Below the pieces are notes generated by a model. The model had not been told where the DNA came from and searched no databases. It saw only the letters and a program-made list of their open reading frames with translations. From positions 1 through 64,000 of the forward strand of contig NZ_QUMD01000008.1 in NCBI RefSeq assembly GCF_003481985.1: 64,000 nucleotides of DNA, read 5' to 3'. How positions within the stretch are numbered: the first letter of the stretch is position 1; every line of letters starts with the position of its first letter. A program made the position numbers and the translations under genes. The DNA is from Clostridium sp. OF09-36 (GTDB taxonomy: Bacteria > Bacillota > Clostridia > Lachnospirales > Lachnospiraceae). Below are positions 56,004 to 64,000 of the stretch, one piece after another.

Positions 56004-56444
56004 TCAGGCCCTGGCCAGACAGAGACGTTGCTGCATTCCCCGGGAAAGGCCATCTACGAAGGCATCCATCCGGCCGCCCAGTCCCACCTGCTCCAGCAGG
56101 TTTCTGGCACGCTTTCTCGCCTCAAAGCCCTCTAAGTGGTAGCAGGCCGCAAAAAATTCCATGTACTCCGACACCTTCAGATTGTCATACAGGCCAAAAT
56201 GGTCCGGCACATAGCCGATCCGCCTTCTAAGCGCCATTGTGTCTGCCAGCATATCGGTCCCATCTAATGTTACGCTTCCCTGGTCCGGCTTTAACAACCC
56301 GGTCATAATCTTGATCGTGGTTGTCTTTCCGGCTCCGTTTGGCCCTACAAAGCCAAACAGGGCTCCGTCCGAAAGCTCCATGTCCAGACCGTCCAGGGCG
56401 TGGTAATTGCCGTATTTTTTATGTAATCCCTGAATCTTCAGCAT
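56004..56444 (-). CDS. ABC transporter ATPase, N-terminal part (frame broken)
   Basis: N-terminal half of the exporter ATPase: Walker A in FGFVGPNGAGKTTTIKIMTG, the Q-loop region YVPDHFGLYDNL, and the ABC signature LSRGMQQRLCLARA, where the frame ends early. It starts with ATG overlapping the stop codon of the large membrane protein (TAATG), so the unit is translationally coupled. Confidence 0.88.
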   Translation of the reverse strand: MLKIQGLHKKYGNYHALDGLDMELSDGALFGFVGPNGAGKTTTIKIMTGLLKPDQGSVTLDGTDMLADTMALRRRIGYVPDHFGLYDNLKVSEYMEFFAACYHLEGFEARKRARNLLEQVGLGGRMDAFVDGLSRGMQQRLCLARA

Positions 56445-58909
56445 TATCGTTCCCTCCCTGCTACCATCGGCATTGGAAGCTGGATCGCATCGAGCCCGCT
56501 GCCGTTATAGGCATAGCGTACCGTTAAAGTGTTGCCCGGTGAGAGATACGGCTTTAGCTGCTCTACATTCAGCGTCGTTCCCTCTAACTCCATCCGGTCA
56601 AAGTTTCCGGTCGCATAGTTGTAAAAATAGATGCTTCCGGTGAAAATATGGCTTATGCTGCCGCTTCCGGTGTCTATAAATTCCTCCGACACACTCTCAA
56701 AGGTCAGGCTCTCTACTTCAATATCGGTTCCAAACTGATATTCCAGTGTCAGCGGCTCTGCCCCGCTCATGGAGTTGGTTTCCGCGTCATAGCTTCCGCC
56801 GTTCACCCTCGGAACCTTCATCAGTACCGACCGGTAAATGGAGTGGTCGCGGGAGGCATTGACTGGAACCGTCTGGGTCAGCATGGTAATACCATAGGTT
56901 TCCTCAGACGGGTTCTTCAAAAACTGGCTTTCCTCCTTCTGGGTGCTGAACGCAATGACCCGGGCATCTGCCGTGTAGCCGGTTAAGTAGTTATCCAGAT
57001 AAAAGCGGGTCAGGTTAGAACGCTCCACAGCCAGCATATAGCTGCGGTTCCGGATATCGGCTGAGGCGTAGGTATCCTCGCCGGAAATATGCTCTGCCGC
57101 CAGGTAGGAATCGCCAAGCGGGTAACGCAGCAGCGGGTAACCCGCCAGATCCTTGGTCTCACCTGCTTCCATGCGTCCAAGCTGCACCATATTTCCGTAC
57201 AGGATCAGGGTTGCATTCTCGATCGGGTACGGGAAACGGTTCGTCAGGCTGCCCTGGAGCTGTCCTTCAAAATAGTCCACCTCGCCGGTGATCCCCACCT
57301 TTTCTGAATTTTCCGTGCGGCGCTCCAGCCGGAAATAACGCGGTGTGAAGGCAGAAATATTCTGTCCCTTCACCGTCAGCGCATCCTCACCCGTGCAGAT
57401 GGCGATCTGGTAAGGTGCATCTACATCCAGAGACTGGCCACTCACCGTATACTGGGTACTCCGGGTGATCGGGAGCAGACGGTAGCCCGGGTCAAGCTCC
57501 ACCGTATACGGACGGTTGTAAGGATTGCGGATGTTAATATAGGTCGTATCCGTCACATAATCGTCCGTCACATCCTCAATGGAGGCATAAGTATAGAAGG
57601 TGGAACGGAAACGGGTCGGTATGCCAAGCACATACACCAGGCCGGAAAAGCCAAGTGCCACGATCACCACGCCCTTGCGGTACAGGTTCTGAAGACCACG
57701 CCCGCGCAAAAACAGGTAAAGACCCGGCCCTAAAATGAGCAGGTAAAGGCCGGTTATCCCCACATACAGCCAGAGGTTCGGAAGCTTATCCACATCGCCG
57801 GTGTTGATAAGGCCCTGTACGGCCCAGAAGCGGCTGGAATTGCCGCTGTAAACCACCTCTGCCAGCTGGTTGATGCGTTCCTCACCAAGCAGGCTCGTAA
57901 ACAGGTAATCTACATACGAGGTCTGCTTTTCACAAAACTGCGCGATATCGCCCAGGTCGAAGGCTGCCACCGCAACCATTCCCTGCTCCTTGGCCGCTGC
58001 GGTCAGAAGCGGGAAACCATTGCTGGAAAGGATCACATTACCGCCGTGCAGCGGCACATCCACACAGGATATCGCCAGCATACCGGCACCCGGCTCGTTC
58101 ACTGCCGTAAAATCCTCTGCCAGGTTAATATGGGTGATGTTCGGCGTTCCGTAGGAATCGTCCAAAAGCTCCGGCGCAAACCGGCCCAGCGTGTCATCGA
58201 CCCGGTCACCGGTTCCTAAGATCAGCACACCGCCATTCTGGACCCAGTTCATGATCGCCGCTGTCTGCATTCCGGAAAGCTCCCTCAGCTTATAATCGTT
58301 TACCACCAGCACATCGAACTGGCTCAGTCCTACCTCTTCCTCCGGAAATTCACTGCCGTCCAGCTCAAAGGTCCGGGTGCGCAGGGTGCTGTAATTGATT
58401 CCCACTCCATTCAGGTAGTGGAGCTCCCACGGGGCATCCGATAAGATCCCGACAAACAGCTCCGGCACATCCCGGCTTACATTCAGCTTCACTTTCCGGT
58501 TCAGCAGCACAGCTTCCGATTCATCCACCAGGGAAAGCACCAGCTCATCGGCCGCTGTACCGAGCGGAATATAATAACAAGAAGTCCTGCTCCCGTTTGC
58601 CTCTACCTCAACCGGGTAGTCATAACGGTAAACCGTTTCATCGGACTCCCGGGTCTTGATCTCCAGTGTTCCCTTAACCGGGGTTTCCTGGTTATTCCCT
58701 ACCGTGACATGCACCGGCAGGTACCGCCCGCCCTTTGCACTGTCCTCATAGCCATAGCTTATCTCCATGCTCACCGGGTCTTCCTCAGCCCGGGCCGGAA
58801 CCAGAAAAGCCAGATTACCGAAAAAGCAAGCCGCAGCCAGAAAGACTGCAGCCTGCTTTATGGTTCTGGCTCTCTGGATCCCTGAACGTTCATTTCTATT
58901 CATCCACAT
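56444..58909 (-). CDS. large exported membrane protein of an ABC/two-component operon
   Basis: An 821-residue protein of no named family that I can assign. A signal peptide or first helix (about 15-40) is followed by an outer domain of about 330 residues. Its middle looks like the GATase1-like fold of GldG-type ABC accessory proteins (FDVLVVNDYKLRELSG, then MNWVQNGGVLILGTGD). Two membrane helices follow at about 378-400 and 412-430. The final 380 residues are beta-rich and probably outside. ATG 58909 is chosen because GGAG lies 7 bases upstream. The gene lies between the kinase (25 bp) and the ABC ATPase (overlap), suggesting it works with the exporter, perhaps as a ligand-binding part. Confidence 0.75.
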   Translation of the reverse strand: MWMNRNERSGIQRARTIKQAAVFLAAACFFGNLAFLVPARAEEDPVSMEISYGYEDSAKGGRYLPVHVTVGNNQETPVKGTLEIKTRESDETVYRYDYPVEVEANGSRTSCYYIPLGTAADELVLSLVDESEAVLLNRKVKLNVSRDVPELFVGILSDAPWELHYLNGVGINYSTLRTRTFELDGSEFPEEEVGLSQFDVLVVNDYKLRELSGMQTAAIMNWVQNGGVLILGTGDRVDDTLGRFAPELLDDSYGTPNITHINLAEDFTAVNEPGAGMLAISCVDVPLHGGNVILSSNGFPLLTAAAKEQGMVAVAAFDLGDIAQFCEKQTSYVDYLFTSLLGEERINQLAEVVYSGNSSRFWAVQGLINTGDVDKLPNLWLYVGITGLYLLILGPGLYLFLRGRGLQNLYRKGVVIVALGFSGLVYVLGIPTRFRSTFYTYASIEDVTDDYVTDTTYINIRNPYNRPYTVELDPGYRLLPITRSTQYTVSGQSLDVDAPYQIAICTGEDALTVKGQNISAFTPRYFRLERRTENSEKVGITGEVDYFEGQLQGSLTNRFPYPIENATLILYGNMVQLGRMEAGETKDLAGYPLLRYPLGDSYLAAEHISGEDTYASADIRNRSYMLAVERSNLTRFYLDNYLTGYTADARVIAFSTQKEESQFLKNPSEETYGITMLTQTVPVNASRDHSIYRSVLMKVPRVNGGSYDAETNSMSGAEPLTLEYQFGTDIEVESLTFESVSEEFIDTGSGSISHIFTGSIYFYNYATGNFDRMELEGTTLNVEQLKPYLSPGNTLTVRYAYNGSGLDAIQLPMPMVAGRER

Positions 58910-58934
58910 CAGAGTTCTCCAAATCATTCACTGT

Positions 58935-60095
58935 TCACGCATGCGTGCCCAGCTCTCCAAAATGTTCCTTGTCCACATCGAAATCTACCTGAAGGGTTAC
59001 GGTAAACACTGTGCCGTTTAAATCACTCTTTACCGTAATGGTCCCGCCATGCATATCGACGATATTTTTTACGATGGCAAGTCCCAGTCCGGTTCCCCCG
59101 GTGTGGGTAGAGCGGGACTGCTCGACCCGGTAGAACTTGTCAAAGATCAGCGGAAGCTCCTCCGCCGGGATCACATAGCCGTAGTTGGTGACCGAAACCT
59201 GAACGGTGTCCGCCGCAGCCATTACCTTAACCGTGATCCGCTTACCCTCCGCGCCATATTTGATGGCGTTGCCTATGAGGTTATCGAACAGGCGGGCCAG
59301 CAGGTTGCCGTCTGCCGTAATGATCTTGGCAGGCACATTGCTCTGCAGCTCATAGGAAAGTCCTTTATTCGCAAAGTTCGGATAGGATTCCTCCAAAAGC
59401 TGTCCTAAAAGCTTTACAATGTCCACCTTGGACACATGCATGGCAAGCTTTCCGTAATTCATCTTGGTAAAGCCAAACAAGTCCTCGATCAGCTTTTCCA
59501 GACGTTTGGCCTTGCTGTAGGCGATATCGATATACTTTTTCTGCATTTCCGGCGGCAGCACCACCTGACCAGACAAAAGCTCCAGATACCCGATGATGGA
59601 GGTCAGCGGCGTGCGCAGGTCATGGGCTACATTCGTGATCAGCTCATTTTTGGTGCGCTCCGACTCCCGCTCCTTATCCATCAGACGGCGGATATCCTCC
59701 ACCATCTTGTTCAGATTGGAGGCCATGGAGGAAAATTCATCGTCTCCCACCACCTCCACCTTGGTGTTTAAATCCCCGTCAGAAATCCGTTCTACTACAT
59801 CGGAGATCCGCCCGATATAGGCTGCCGACTTTTCCTGCAAAAGCAGAAAGGTCACCGAAAATGCCAGAATGCCGATCAGCACATAGCCCAGGACCACTAC
59901 CACATCTGACTGCCCCACCATATTGAGAAGGGCACTCGACTGCTCAGAGCGCTTTGCGTATTCTGCCAGCATCGTCAGGTTTGTCACCAGAAAGATGTCG
60001 ATCAGGCAGGCCACCAGTGTACTGTAAATGATGTTCACGATGACCCGCGTATGGTAGCGGTGGCTCAGATCGCTTTTTCTGCTGTTATTTTTCAA
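58935..60095 (-). CDS. sensor histidine kinase, VanS-like
   Basis: A 386-residue membrane kinase. Two helices (about 19-42 and 68-88) enclose a short extracytoplasmic loop of only about 25 residues. HAMP (RISDVVERISDGDLNTKVEV), HisKA (LITNVAHDLRTPLTSIIGYL) and HATPase (LFDNLIGNAIKYG, GGTGLGLAIVKNIV) follow. Such a small sensor loop is typical of kinases that sense through the membrane or through a partner protein. It overlaps the response regulator gene by 11 bp and precedes the large membrane protein by 25 bp. Confidence 0.9.
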   Translation of the reverse strand: MKNNSRKSDLSHRYHTRVIVNIIYSTLVACLIDIFLVTNLTMLAEYAKRSEQSSALLNMVGQSDVVVVLGYVLIGILAFSVTFLLLQEKSAAYIGRISDVVERISDGDLNTKVEVVGDDEFSSMASNLNKMVEDIRRLMDKERESERTKNELITNVAHDLRTPLTSIIGYLELLSGQVVLPPEMQKKYIDIAYSKAKRLEKLIEDLFGFTKMNYGKLAMHVSKVDIVKLLGQLLEESYPNFANKGLSYELQSNVPAKIITADGNLLARLFDNLIGNAIKYGAEGKRITVKVMAAADTVQVSVTNYGYVIPAEELPLIFDKFYRVEQSRSTHTGGTGLGLAIVKNIVDMHGGTITVKSDLNGTVFTVTLQVDFDVDKEHFGELGTHA

Positions 60096-60789
60096 TTTTG
60101 TATCCTACCCCCCACACTGTGGTGATGATCTTGTCCTGGCGCTCGTCTTCCTTCATTTTGCCGCGCAGACGGCGGATATGTACCATAACGGTGTTGTTTG
60201 CCTCATACACCTTCTCATTCCAGACCTTCTCAAAGATCTCGTCCGTGCTGAATACCTTGCCCGGATTGGAGGCCAGGAGATATAAAATATCGAACTCGAT
60301 CGGGGTCAGCTTCACCTCTTCGTCATAAACGGTTACCTTATGATTGTCCTTGTTGATGGTGAGTCCGCGGATGCTGATCTCGTTCTTCAAGGTCTCATGC
60401 ACGTTGCTGCTCGGATTTAACTGGGTATAGCGGCGCAGCTGGGATTTCACCCGGGCAGTCAGTTCCAGCGGGTTGAAGGGCTTTACTACATAATCATCGG
60501 CACCTGTGCCCAGTCCCAGGATCTTATCCAGATCGGTCGATTTTGCGCTCAGCATGATGATCGGGATGTTATTGGTCTCCCGGATCTTTTTGCACATTTC
60601 TAAGCCGTTCATGCCCGGCATCATGATATCAAGGAGGCATAACTGGATGTCCTCCTTCTCCAAAATGTCCAGGCCATCCTGTGCATTGGATGCCTTAAAT
60701 ACTTTATATCCGTCGCTTACCAGATAGATTTCTACCAGATCCGCGATCTCCTGTTCATCGTCTACTACCAGAATATTGGTTTCTGCCAT
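60085..60789 (-). CDS. response regulator, OmpR/VanR-like
   Basis: A 234-residue OmpR-family regulator. The receiver has acidic residues in ILVVDDEQEIADLVEIY, the phospho-acceptor Asp in LCLLDIMMPGMNG and Lys in YVVKPFNPLEL. The C-terminal winged helix has MVHIRRLRGKMKEDE and VWGVGYKIEK. It is the first gene of the operon and probably controls it. AGGAGGAAT lies just before the ATG. Confidence 0.92.
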   Translation of the reverse strand: MAETNILVVDDEQEIADLVEIYLVSDGYKVFKASNAQDGLDILEKEDIQLCLLDIMMPGMNGLEMCKKIRETNNIPIIMLSAKSTDLDKILGLGTGADDYVVKPFNPLELTARVKSQLRRYTQLNPSSNVHETLKNEISIRGLTINKDNHKVTVYDEEVKLTPIEFDILYLLASNPGKVFSTDEIFEKVWNEKVYEANNTVMVHIRRLRGKMKEDERQDKIITTVWGVGYKIEK

Positions 60790-61027
60790 GACTCATTCCT
60801 CCTCGTGTATCTATCGTTATTCGGGAAACCGTGCAGCTATGCAGGCCCCGTTCTTTTTATTCGCATACTGCGCAGGCAGCAACAGACATTCACCCGATCC
60901 GGTTTCTGGCCTGTCCCTCACAGTTACCTTCAGTGTACCATAAAACAGCCCTTCCTGCCTTACTTTTTTATTACATTTCCGGGTAAAACAGGAAAAGGAT
61001 ATGTCTATCTGCACAATGGGTGAATGC

Positions 61028-61063
61028 AAAAAGGATGCACCCGGGCTATGGGCACATCCTTTT
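61028..61063 (-). terminator. rho-independent terminator of ppk
   Basis: AAAAGGATGTGCCC pairs with GGGTGCATCCTTTTT with one G-U type pair, giving a T-rich end on the minus strand. The rest of the gap 60790-61092 should contain the promoter of the regulator gene, but I see no clear consensus there. Confidence 0.75.
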
Positions 61064-61092
61064 CCTATTCACACTTATATCCAGCCTTCAGG

Positions 61093-63240
61093 CTACAGCC
61101 CCTGGCCCTCCGACGGCACAAACACACGGGTATTGTGCACATCATCCCGGGCAGTAGCTGCCTTTGCCATAGCCACAGCCTCTTCGCAGAACTGCTCCTG
61201 CGCTGTCACAAGCACCTTGCCGCGCTTGTCGATCTTTTCGTAGGTGCCGTCAGGCTGCAAAATATGAGCCTTCACATTATCGGCCAACTGCACCTTGAGG
61301 ATATGGATCACCTGCTCCTTTAAGGCCGGATCCTCGACCGGGAACATGATCTCGACACGCTTATCTAAGTTACGCGGCATCCAGTCGGCACTTCCCATGT
61401 AAACCTCCGGGCTTCCACCATTCTCAAAATAGAAGATCCGGGCATGCTCCAGGAAATTTCCCACAATGGAATGCACCGTAATATTTTCGCTTAAGCCCGG
61501 CACACCTGCCTTCAGGCAGCAGATGCCACGGACCACCAGCTCGATCTTTACACCGGCGCAGGATGCCTCATACAGGCAGGCAATGATCTCGCGGTCGCAG
61601 AGGGAATTCATCTTCGCCATGATGTGGGCTGGTTTTCCTTCCCTTGCGCGGGCAGTCTCCCTGCGGATCATGCGGACGCAGCGGTTGCGCAGCCACAACG
61701 GTGCCAGGATCAGGCGGTTCCAGGTCGGCGGCTCAGAATAGCCGGAAAGCATGTTAAAGACTGCCGTTGCATCCTCCCCCATCAGCGGGTGGCAGGTTAT
61801 AAGACCGCAGTCCGTGTAAAGCTTTGCCGTGGAATCATTGTAGTTTCCGGTTCCCAGATGTACATAGCGGCGGATGCCGTCTTCCTCGCGGCGCACCACC
61901 AGTGTGATCTTACAGTGTGTTTTTAAGCCAACCAGACCGTAGATCACATGGCAGCCGGCCTTCTCTAACTTCTTTGCCCAGTTAATGTTGTTTTCCTCAT
62001 CAAACCGCGCCTTTAACTCCACCAGAACCGATACCTGCTTGCCGTTTTCTGCTGCCTCAGCCAGGGCTGCAACGATCGGGGAATGTCCGCTGACACGGTA
62101 CAGTGTCTGCTTGATCGCCAAAACATCCGGATCCTTTGCTGCCTTCTGCACCAGCTCTACGACCGGGTCAAAGGTCTGGTATGGATGATGCAGGAGGATA
62201 TCGCCCTTGCGGATGTTGGTAAAAATATCATCGTCATTCATAAATGCCGGGACCGGCTGCGGGGTATAGGACGGTGCTTTTAAGCTGTCAAAACCGCTCA
62301 TACCGTACATTTTCATAAGGAAGGTCAGATCCAGCGGGCCGCTGATCTCGTAAATGTCCTCATTGCTGACTGCAAGCTCCCGCTTTAAGATCTTTAACAG
62401 GCGCTTGTCTACCTTTTCTTCTACCTCCAGACGGATGACCTCGCCCCACTGGCGCTTCTTTAACTGCTTCTGGATCTCCTCTAACAGGTCTTCTGCTTCT
62501 TCTTCATCTAATGTAAAGTCCGCGTTTCTCATGATACGGAACGGATGGGCACTGACAATGTTGTAGTTTAAGAACAGATCCTTCATGTTGCGCTCGATGA
62601 TCTCCTCCAGGAGAATGACGCGGCGCTCCCCATCCGGTCCTGCCGGAAGCTCTACGATACGCGGCAGCACAGACGGAACCTGCACCATGGCAAATTCCAG
62701 TTCCCCGTCTTCACTGTCTTTTTTCTGTACCAGCGCCGCAATATTTAAGGATTTATTGCGGATCAGCGGGAATGGCCGGGAGGAATCCACCGCCATAGGG
62801 GTCAGCACCGGGTAGACATCATCATGGAAGAACTGGTCTACAAAGGCACCATCCTCCTCAGAAAGCTCCTCATGCTCACAGATGATCTGCAGGCCCTGCT
62901 GTTTTAAGGCCGTCAGCAGAGACCGGTTATAGGTGGAATACTGGAGATTTACCAGCTCGTGGGTTTTGGCCCCGATCAGCTCCAGCTGCTGCTCTGCCTT
63001 GAGGCCCGCAATATCGGCTTTCTTATATTTCGCATGGACCATATCCTTTAAGGATGCCACACGAACCATGAAAAACTCATCCAGGTTCGATGCTGTGATA
63101 CTCAAAAACTTTAACCGCTCAAACAGCGGAATGGTCTTATCTCTTGCCTCGCCCATGATCCGGAAATCGAATTCCAGCCAGCTCAGCTCACGGTTTACAT
63201 AATTTTCATGTTTCAGATATTTTTCATCAATCTCTGCCAT
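61093..63240 (-). CDS. ppk1: polyphosphate kinase 1
   Basis: A 715-residue PPK1, which polymerises the gamma-phosphate of ATP into polyphosphate. Family blocks are ENYVNRELSWLEFDFRIM and SNLDEFFMVRVASLKD in the N domain, DILLHHPYQTFDPVVELV, the catalytic His in GLKTHCKITLVVRR and YVHLGTGNYNDSTAKLYTD. The length is normal. It starts 3 bp after the stop codon of the exopolyphosphatase-like gene, so synthesis and breakdown enzymes are made together. Confidence 0.96.
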   Translation of the reverse strand: MAEIDEKYLKHENYVNRELSWLEFDFRIMGEARDKTIPLFERLKFLSITASNLDEFFMVRVASLKDMVHAKYKKADIAGLKAEQQLELIGAKTHELVNLQYSTYNRSLLTALKQQGLQIICEHEELSEEDGAFVDQFFHDDVYPVLTPMAVDSSRPFPLIRNKSLNIAALVQKKDSEDGELEFAMVQVPSVLPRIVELPAGPDGERRVILLEEIIERNMKDLFLNYNIVSAHPFRIMRNADFTLDEEEAEDLLEEIQKQLKKRQWGEVIRLEVEEKVDKRLLKILKRELAVSNEDIYEISGPLDLTFLMKMYGMSGFDSLKAPSYTPQPVPAFMNDDDIFTNIRKGDILLHHPYQTFDPVVELVQKAAKDPDVLAIKQTLYRVSGHSPIVAALAEAAENGKQVSVLVELKARFDEENNINWAKKLEKAGCHVIYGLVGLKTHCKITLVVRREEDGIRRYVHLGTGNYNDSTAKLYTDCGLITCHPLMGEDATAVFNMLSGYSEPPTWNRLILAPLWLRNRCVRMIRRETARAREGKPAHIMAKMNSLCDREIIACLYEASCAGVKIELVVRGICCLKAGVPGLSENITVHSIVGNFLEHARIFYFENGGSPEVYMGSADWMPRNLDKRVEIMFPVEDPALKEQVIHILKVQLADNVKAHILQPDGTYEKIDKRGKVLVTAQEQFCEEAVAMAKAATARDDVHNTRVFVPSEGQGL

Positions 63241-63243
63241 GGC

Positions 63244-64000
63244 CTACACTCTCCTTTTTTGTCTTAAAACCGGACGGATCCCGAAGATTTCCTCAAAGAA
63301 ATCTCCCTTGTCCGCGATCGATATGGATTCCAGCGTTACGTCAGACGCACAGTCTGTCTGAATGACCAGCTGGTTCTCTTTTATACTTAAGCGGCAGTCC
63401 TTCAGCTTTCCTGCATGTCCCCGGTCCATGGAATTGGCCAGTCTGAGAATGGCTGTCAGCTTGGCGATCACAATGGAAAGGTCCTCCGTGGATGCTAGGC
63501 GGTTGTCCTTAGACGGCTTCTCCGACACCTCTACCTCATTATAGCGGAATTTCTGCTGGTGATACTTCACCACATTTGCCACGATCTCACGCTCTACATG
63601 GGAAAGTCCGATGATCTCCGTAGCCATGATGATGTTGTAGCCGCAGTCCGTGGACCCGCGCATGGTCACGAACTTGCCGCAGGAATGCAGGTTTGCCGCG
63701 ATCTGTAAAAGCAGGCGTTCCCGCTGTCCCAGCCCGTGGTATTTCTTTAAGCTGTCAAATACCTTAAGGGCTGCCTCCTCCACATTCTGGATGTGCGGCA
63801 TATGGCACTTATAGCGCTTTGCCATGTTGCGGGAAGTCACAATGATGTCGTTCTCAAAGCTGTGGTGGAAACGGATCAGCTTTTTATCCTCTGCGTACTC
63901 TGCTGCCATGCCATCGGTCATGTGGATGCCCGGCACCCAGATCACCTCTGCTCCGGTAATCTCCAGCATCCGCTTGTACATGGCTGCCGCCGGGAACAGA
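63244..64000 (-). CDS. exopolyphosphatase / Ppx-GppA family, C-terminal part (N-terminus beyond window)
   Basis: C-terminal 251 codons of a Ppx/GppA-type phosphatase, open to the right edge of the window. It shows the end of the phosphatase domain (EVIWVPGIHMTDGMAAEYA) and the HD-like domain of long Ppx forms (LLLQIAANLHSCGKFVTMRG, then IGLSHVEREIVANVVKYHQQ). The ASKHA phosphate-binding motifs would lie upstream, outside the window. Its position directly before ppk1 supports a polyphosphate role over the ppGpp-related one. The ATG at 63981 is internal because the frame stays open upstream of it (LFPAAAMYKRML). Confidence 0.88.
   Translation of the reverse strand, partial: LFPAAAMYKRMLEITGAEVIWVPGIHMTDGMAAEYAEDKKLIRFHHSFENDIIVTSRNMAKRYKCHMPHIQNVEEAALKVFDSLKKYHGLGQRERLLLQIAANLHSCGKFVTMRGSTDCGYNIIMATEIIGLSHVEREIVANVVKYHQQKFRYNEVEVSEKPSKDNRLASTEDLSIVIAKLTAILRLANSMDRGHAGKLKDCRLSIKENQLVIQTDCASDVTLESISIADKGDFFEEIFGIRPVLRQKRRV

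Overview
The window looks like a chromosomal segment of a spore-forming Firmicute, most probably a gut Lachnospiraceae. Supporting signs are spoVT and spoVG, a SpoVB/MurJ-type flippase, paired glgC/glgD, choline-binding-like cell-wall repeats, a SHIRT-type LPXTG adhesin and AGGAGG-type ribosome binding sites. I see no tRNA, rRNA, CRISPR array, prophage or complete transposon. There is one MITE-like element.

Layout. (1) 1-12441, minus strand: one surface-glycan locus. In order of transcription it holds a TPP-dependent enzyme, an epimerase/reductase, a C-methyltransferase, a second epimerase, three glycosyltransferases, a WcaJ-type initiating phosphosugar transferase and an LCP ligase. (2) 12553-14920, plus: two secreted cell-wall-binding-repeat proteins. 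(3) 14968-20176, minus: a lipoprotein, spoVT, small unknowns, and a substrate-binding lipoprotein coupled to a hybrid histidine kinase. (4) 20417-26259, minus: mfd, pth and an AAA-ATPase/PD-(D/E)XK protein. (5) 26440-34143, minus: a ~1945-residue LPXTG repeat adhesin behind a BTAD/SARP-type regulator gene. (6) 34241-37090, minus: spoVG and glgC-glgD. (7) 37509-42171, plus: asnS, a 132-bp MITE, and a YhaO/YhaN-like nuclease/ATPase pair. (8) 42256-49095, minus: the phosphate operon pstSCAB-phoU-phoB-phoR. (9) 49350-54520: glyA behind a consensus promoter and structured leader, recJ, and a SpoVB/MurJ-like flippase. (10) 54615-60789, minus: a response regulator and kinase followed by a large membrane protein and an ABC-2 exporter. 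(11) 61093-64000, minus: ppx-ppk1 polyphosphate genes, with ppx cut by the window end.

Sequence quality. Six genes are broken by ten apparent single-base deletions, mostly in short G or C runs: the WcaJ-like gene, the second epimerase, mfd, the adhesin, recJ and an ABC ATPase. The adhesin also carries an exact 109-bp tandem duplication. Restoring these bases, and removing one duplicate, gives full-length proteins with family motifs across each junction and a total length divisible by three in every case. I therefore think most of these are assembly or read errors rather than true pseudogenes, so each is listed as the pieces that are actually open.

The genes group around building and sensing the cell envelope: glycan synthesis and ligation, wall-binding and sortase-anchored proteins, and two envelope-sensing kinase systems. 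Phosphate, polyphosphate and glycogen storage genes and standard housekeeping genes make up the rest.
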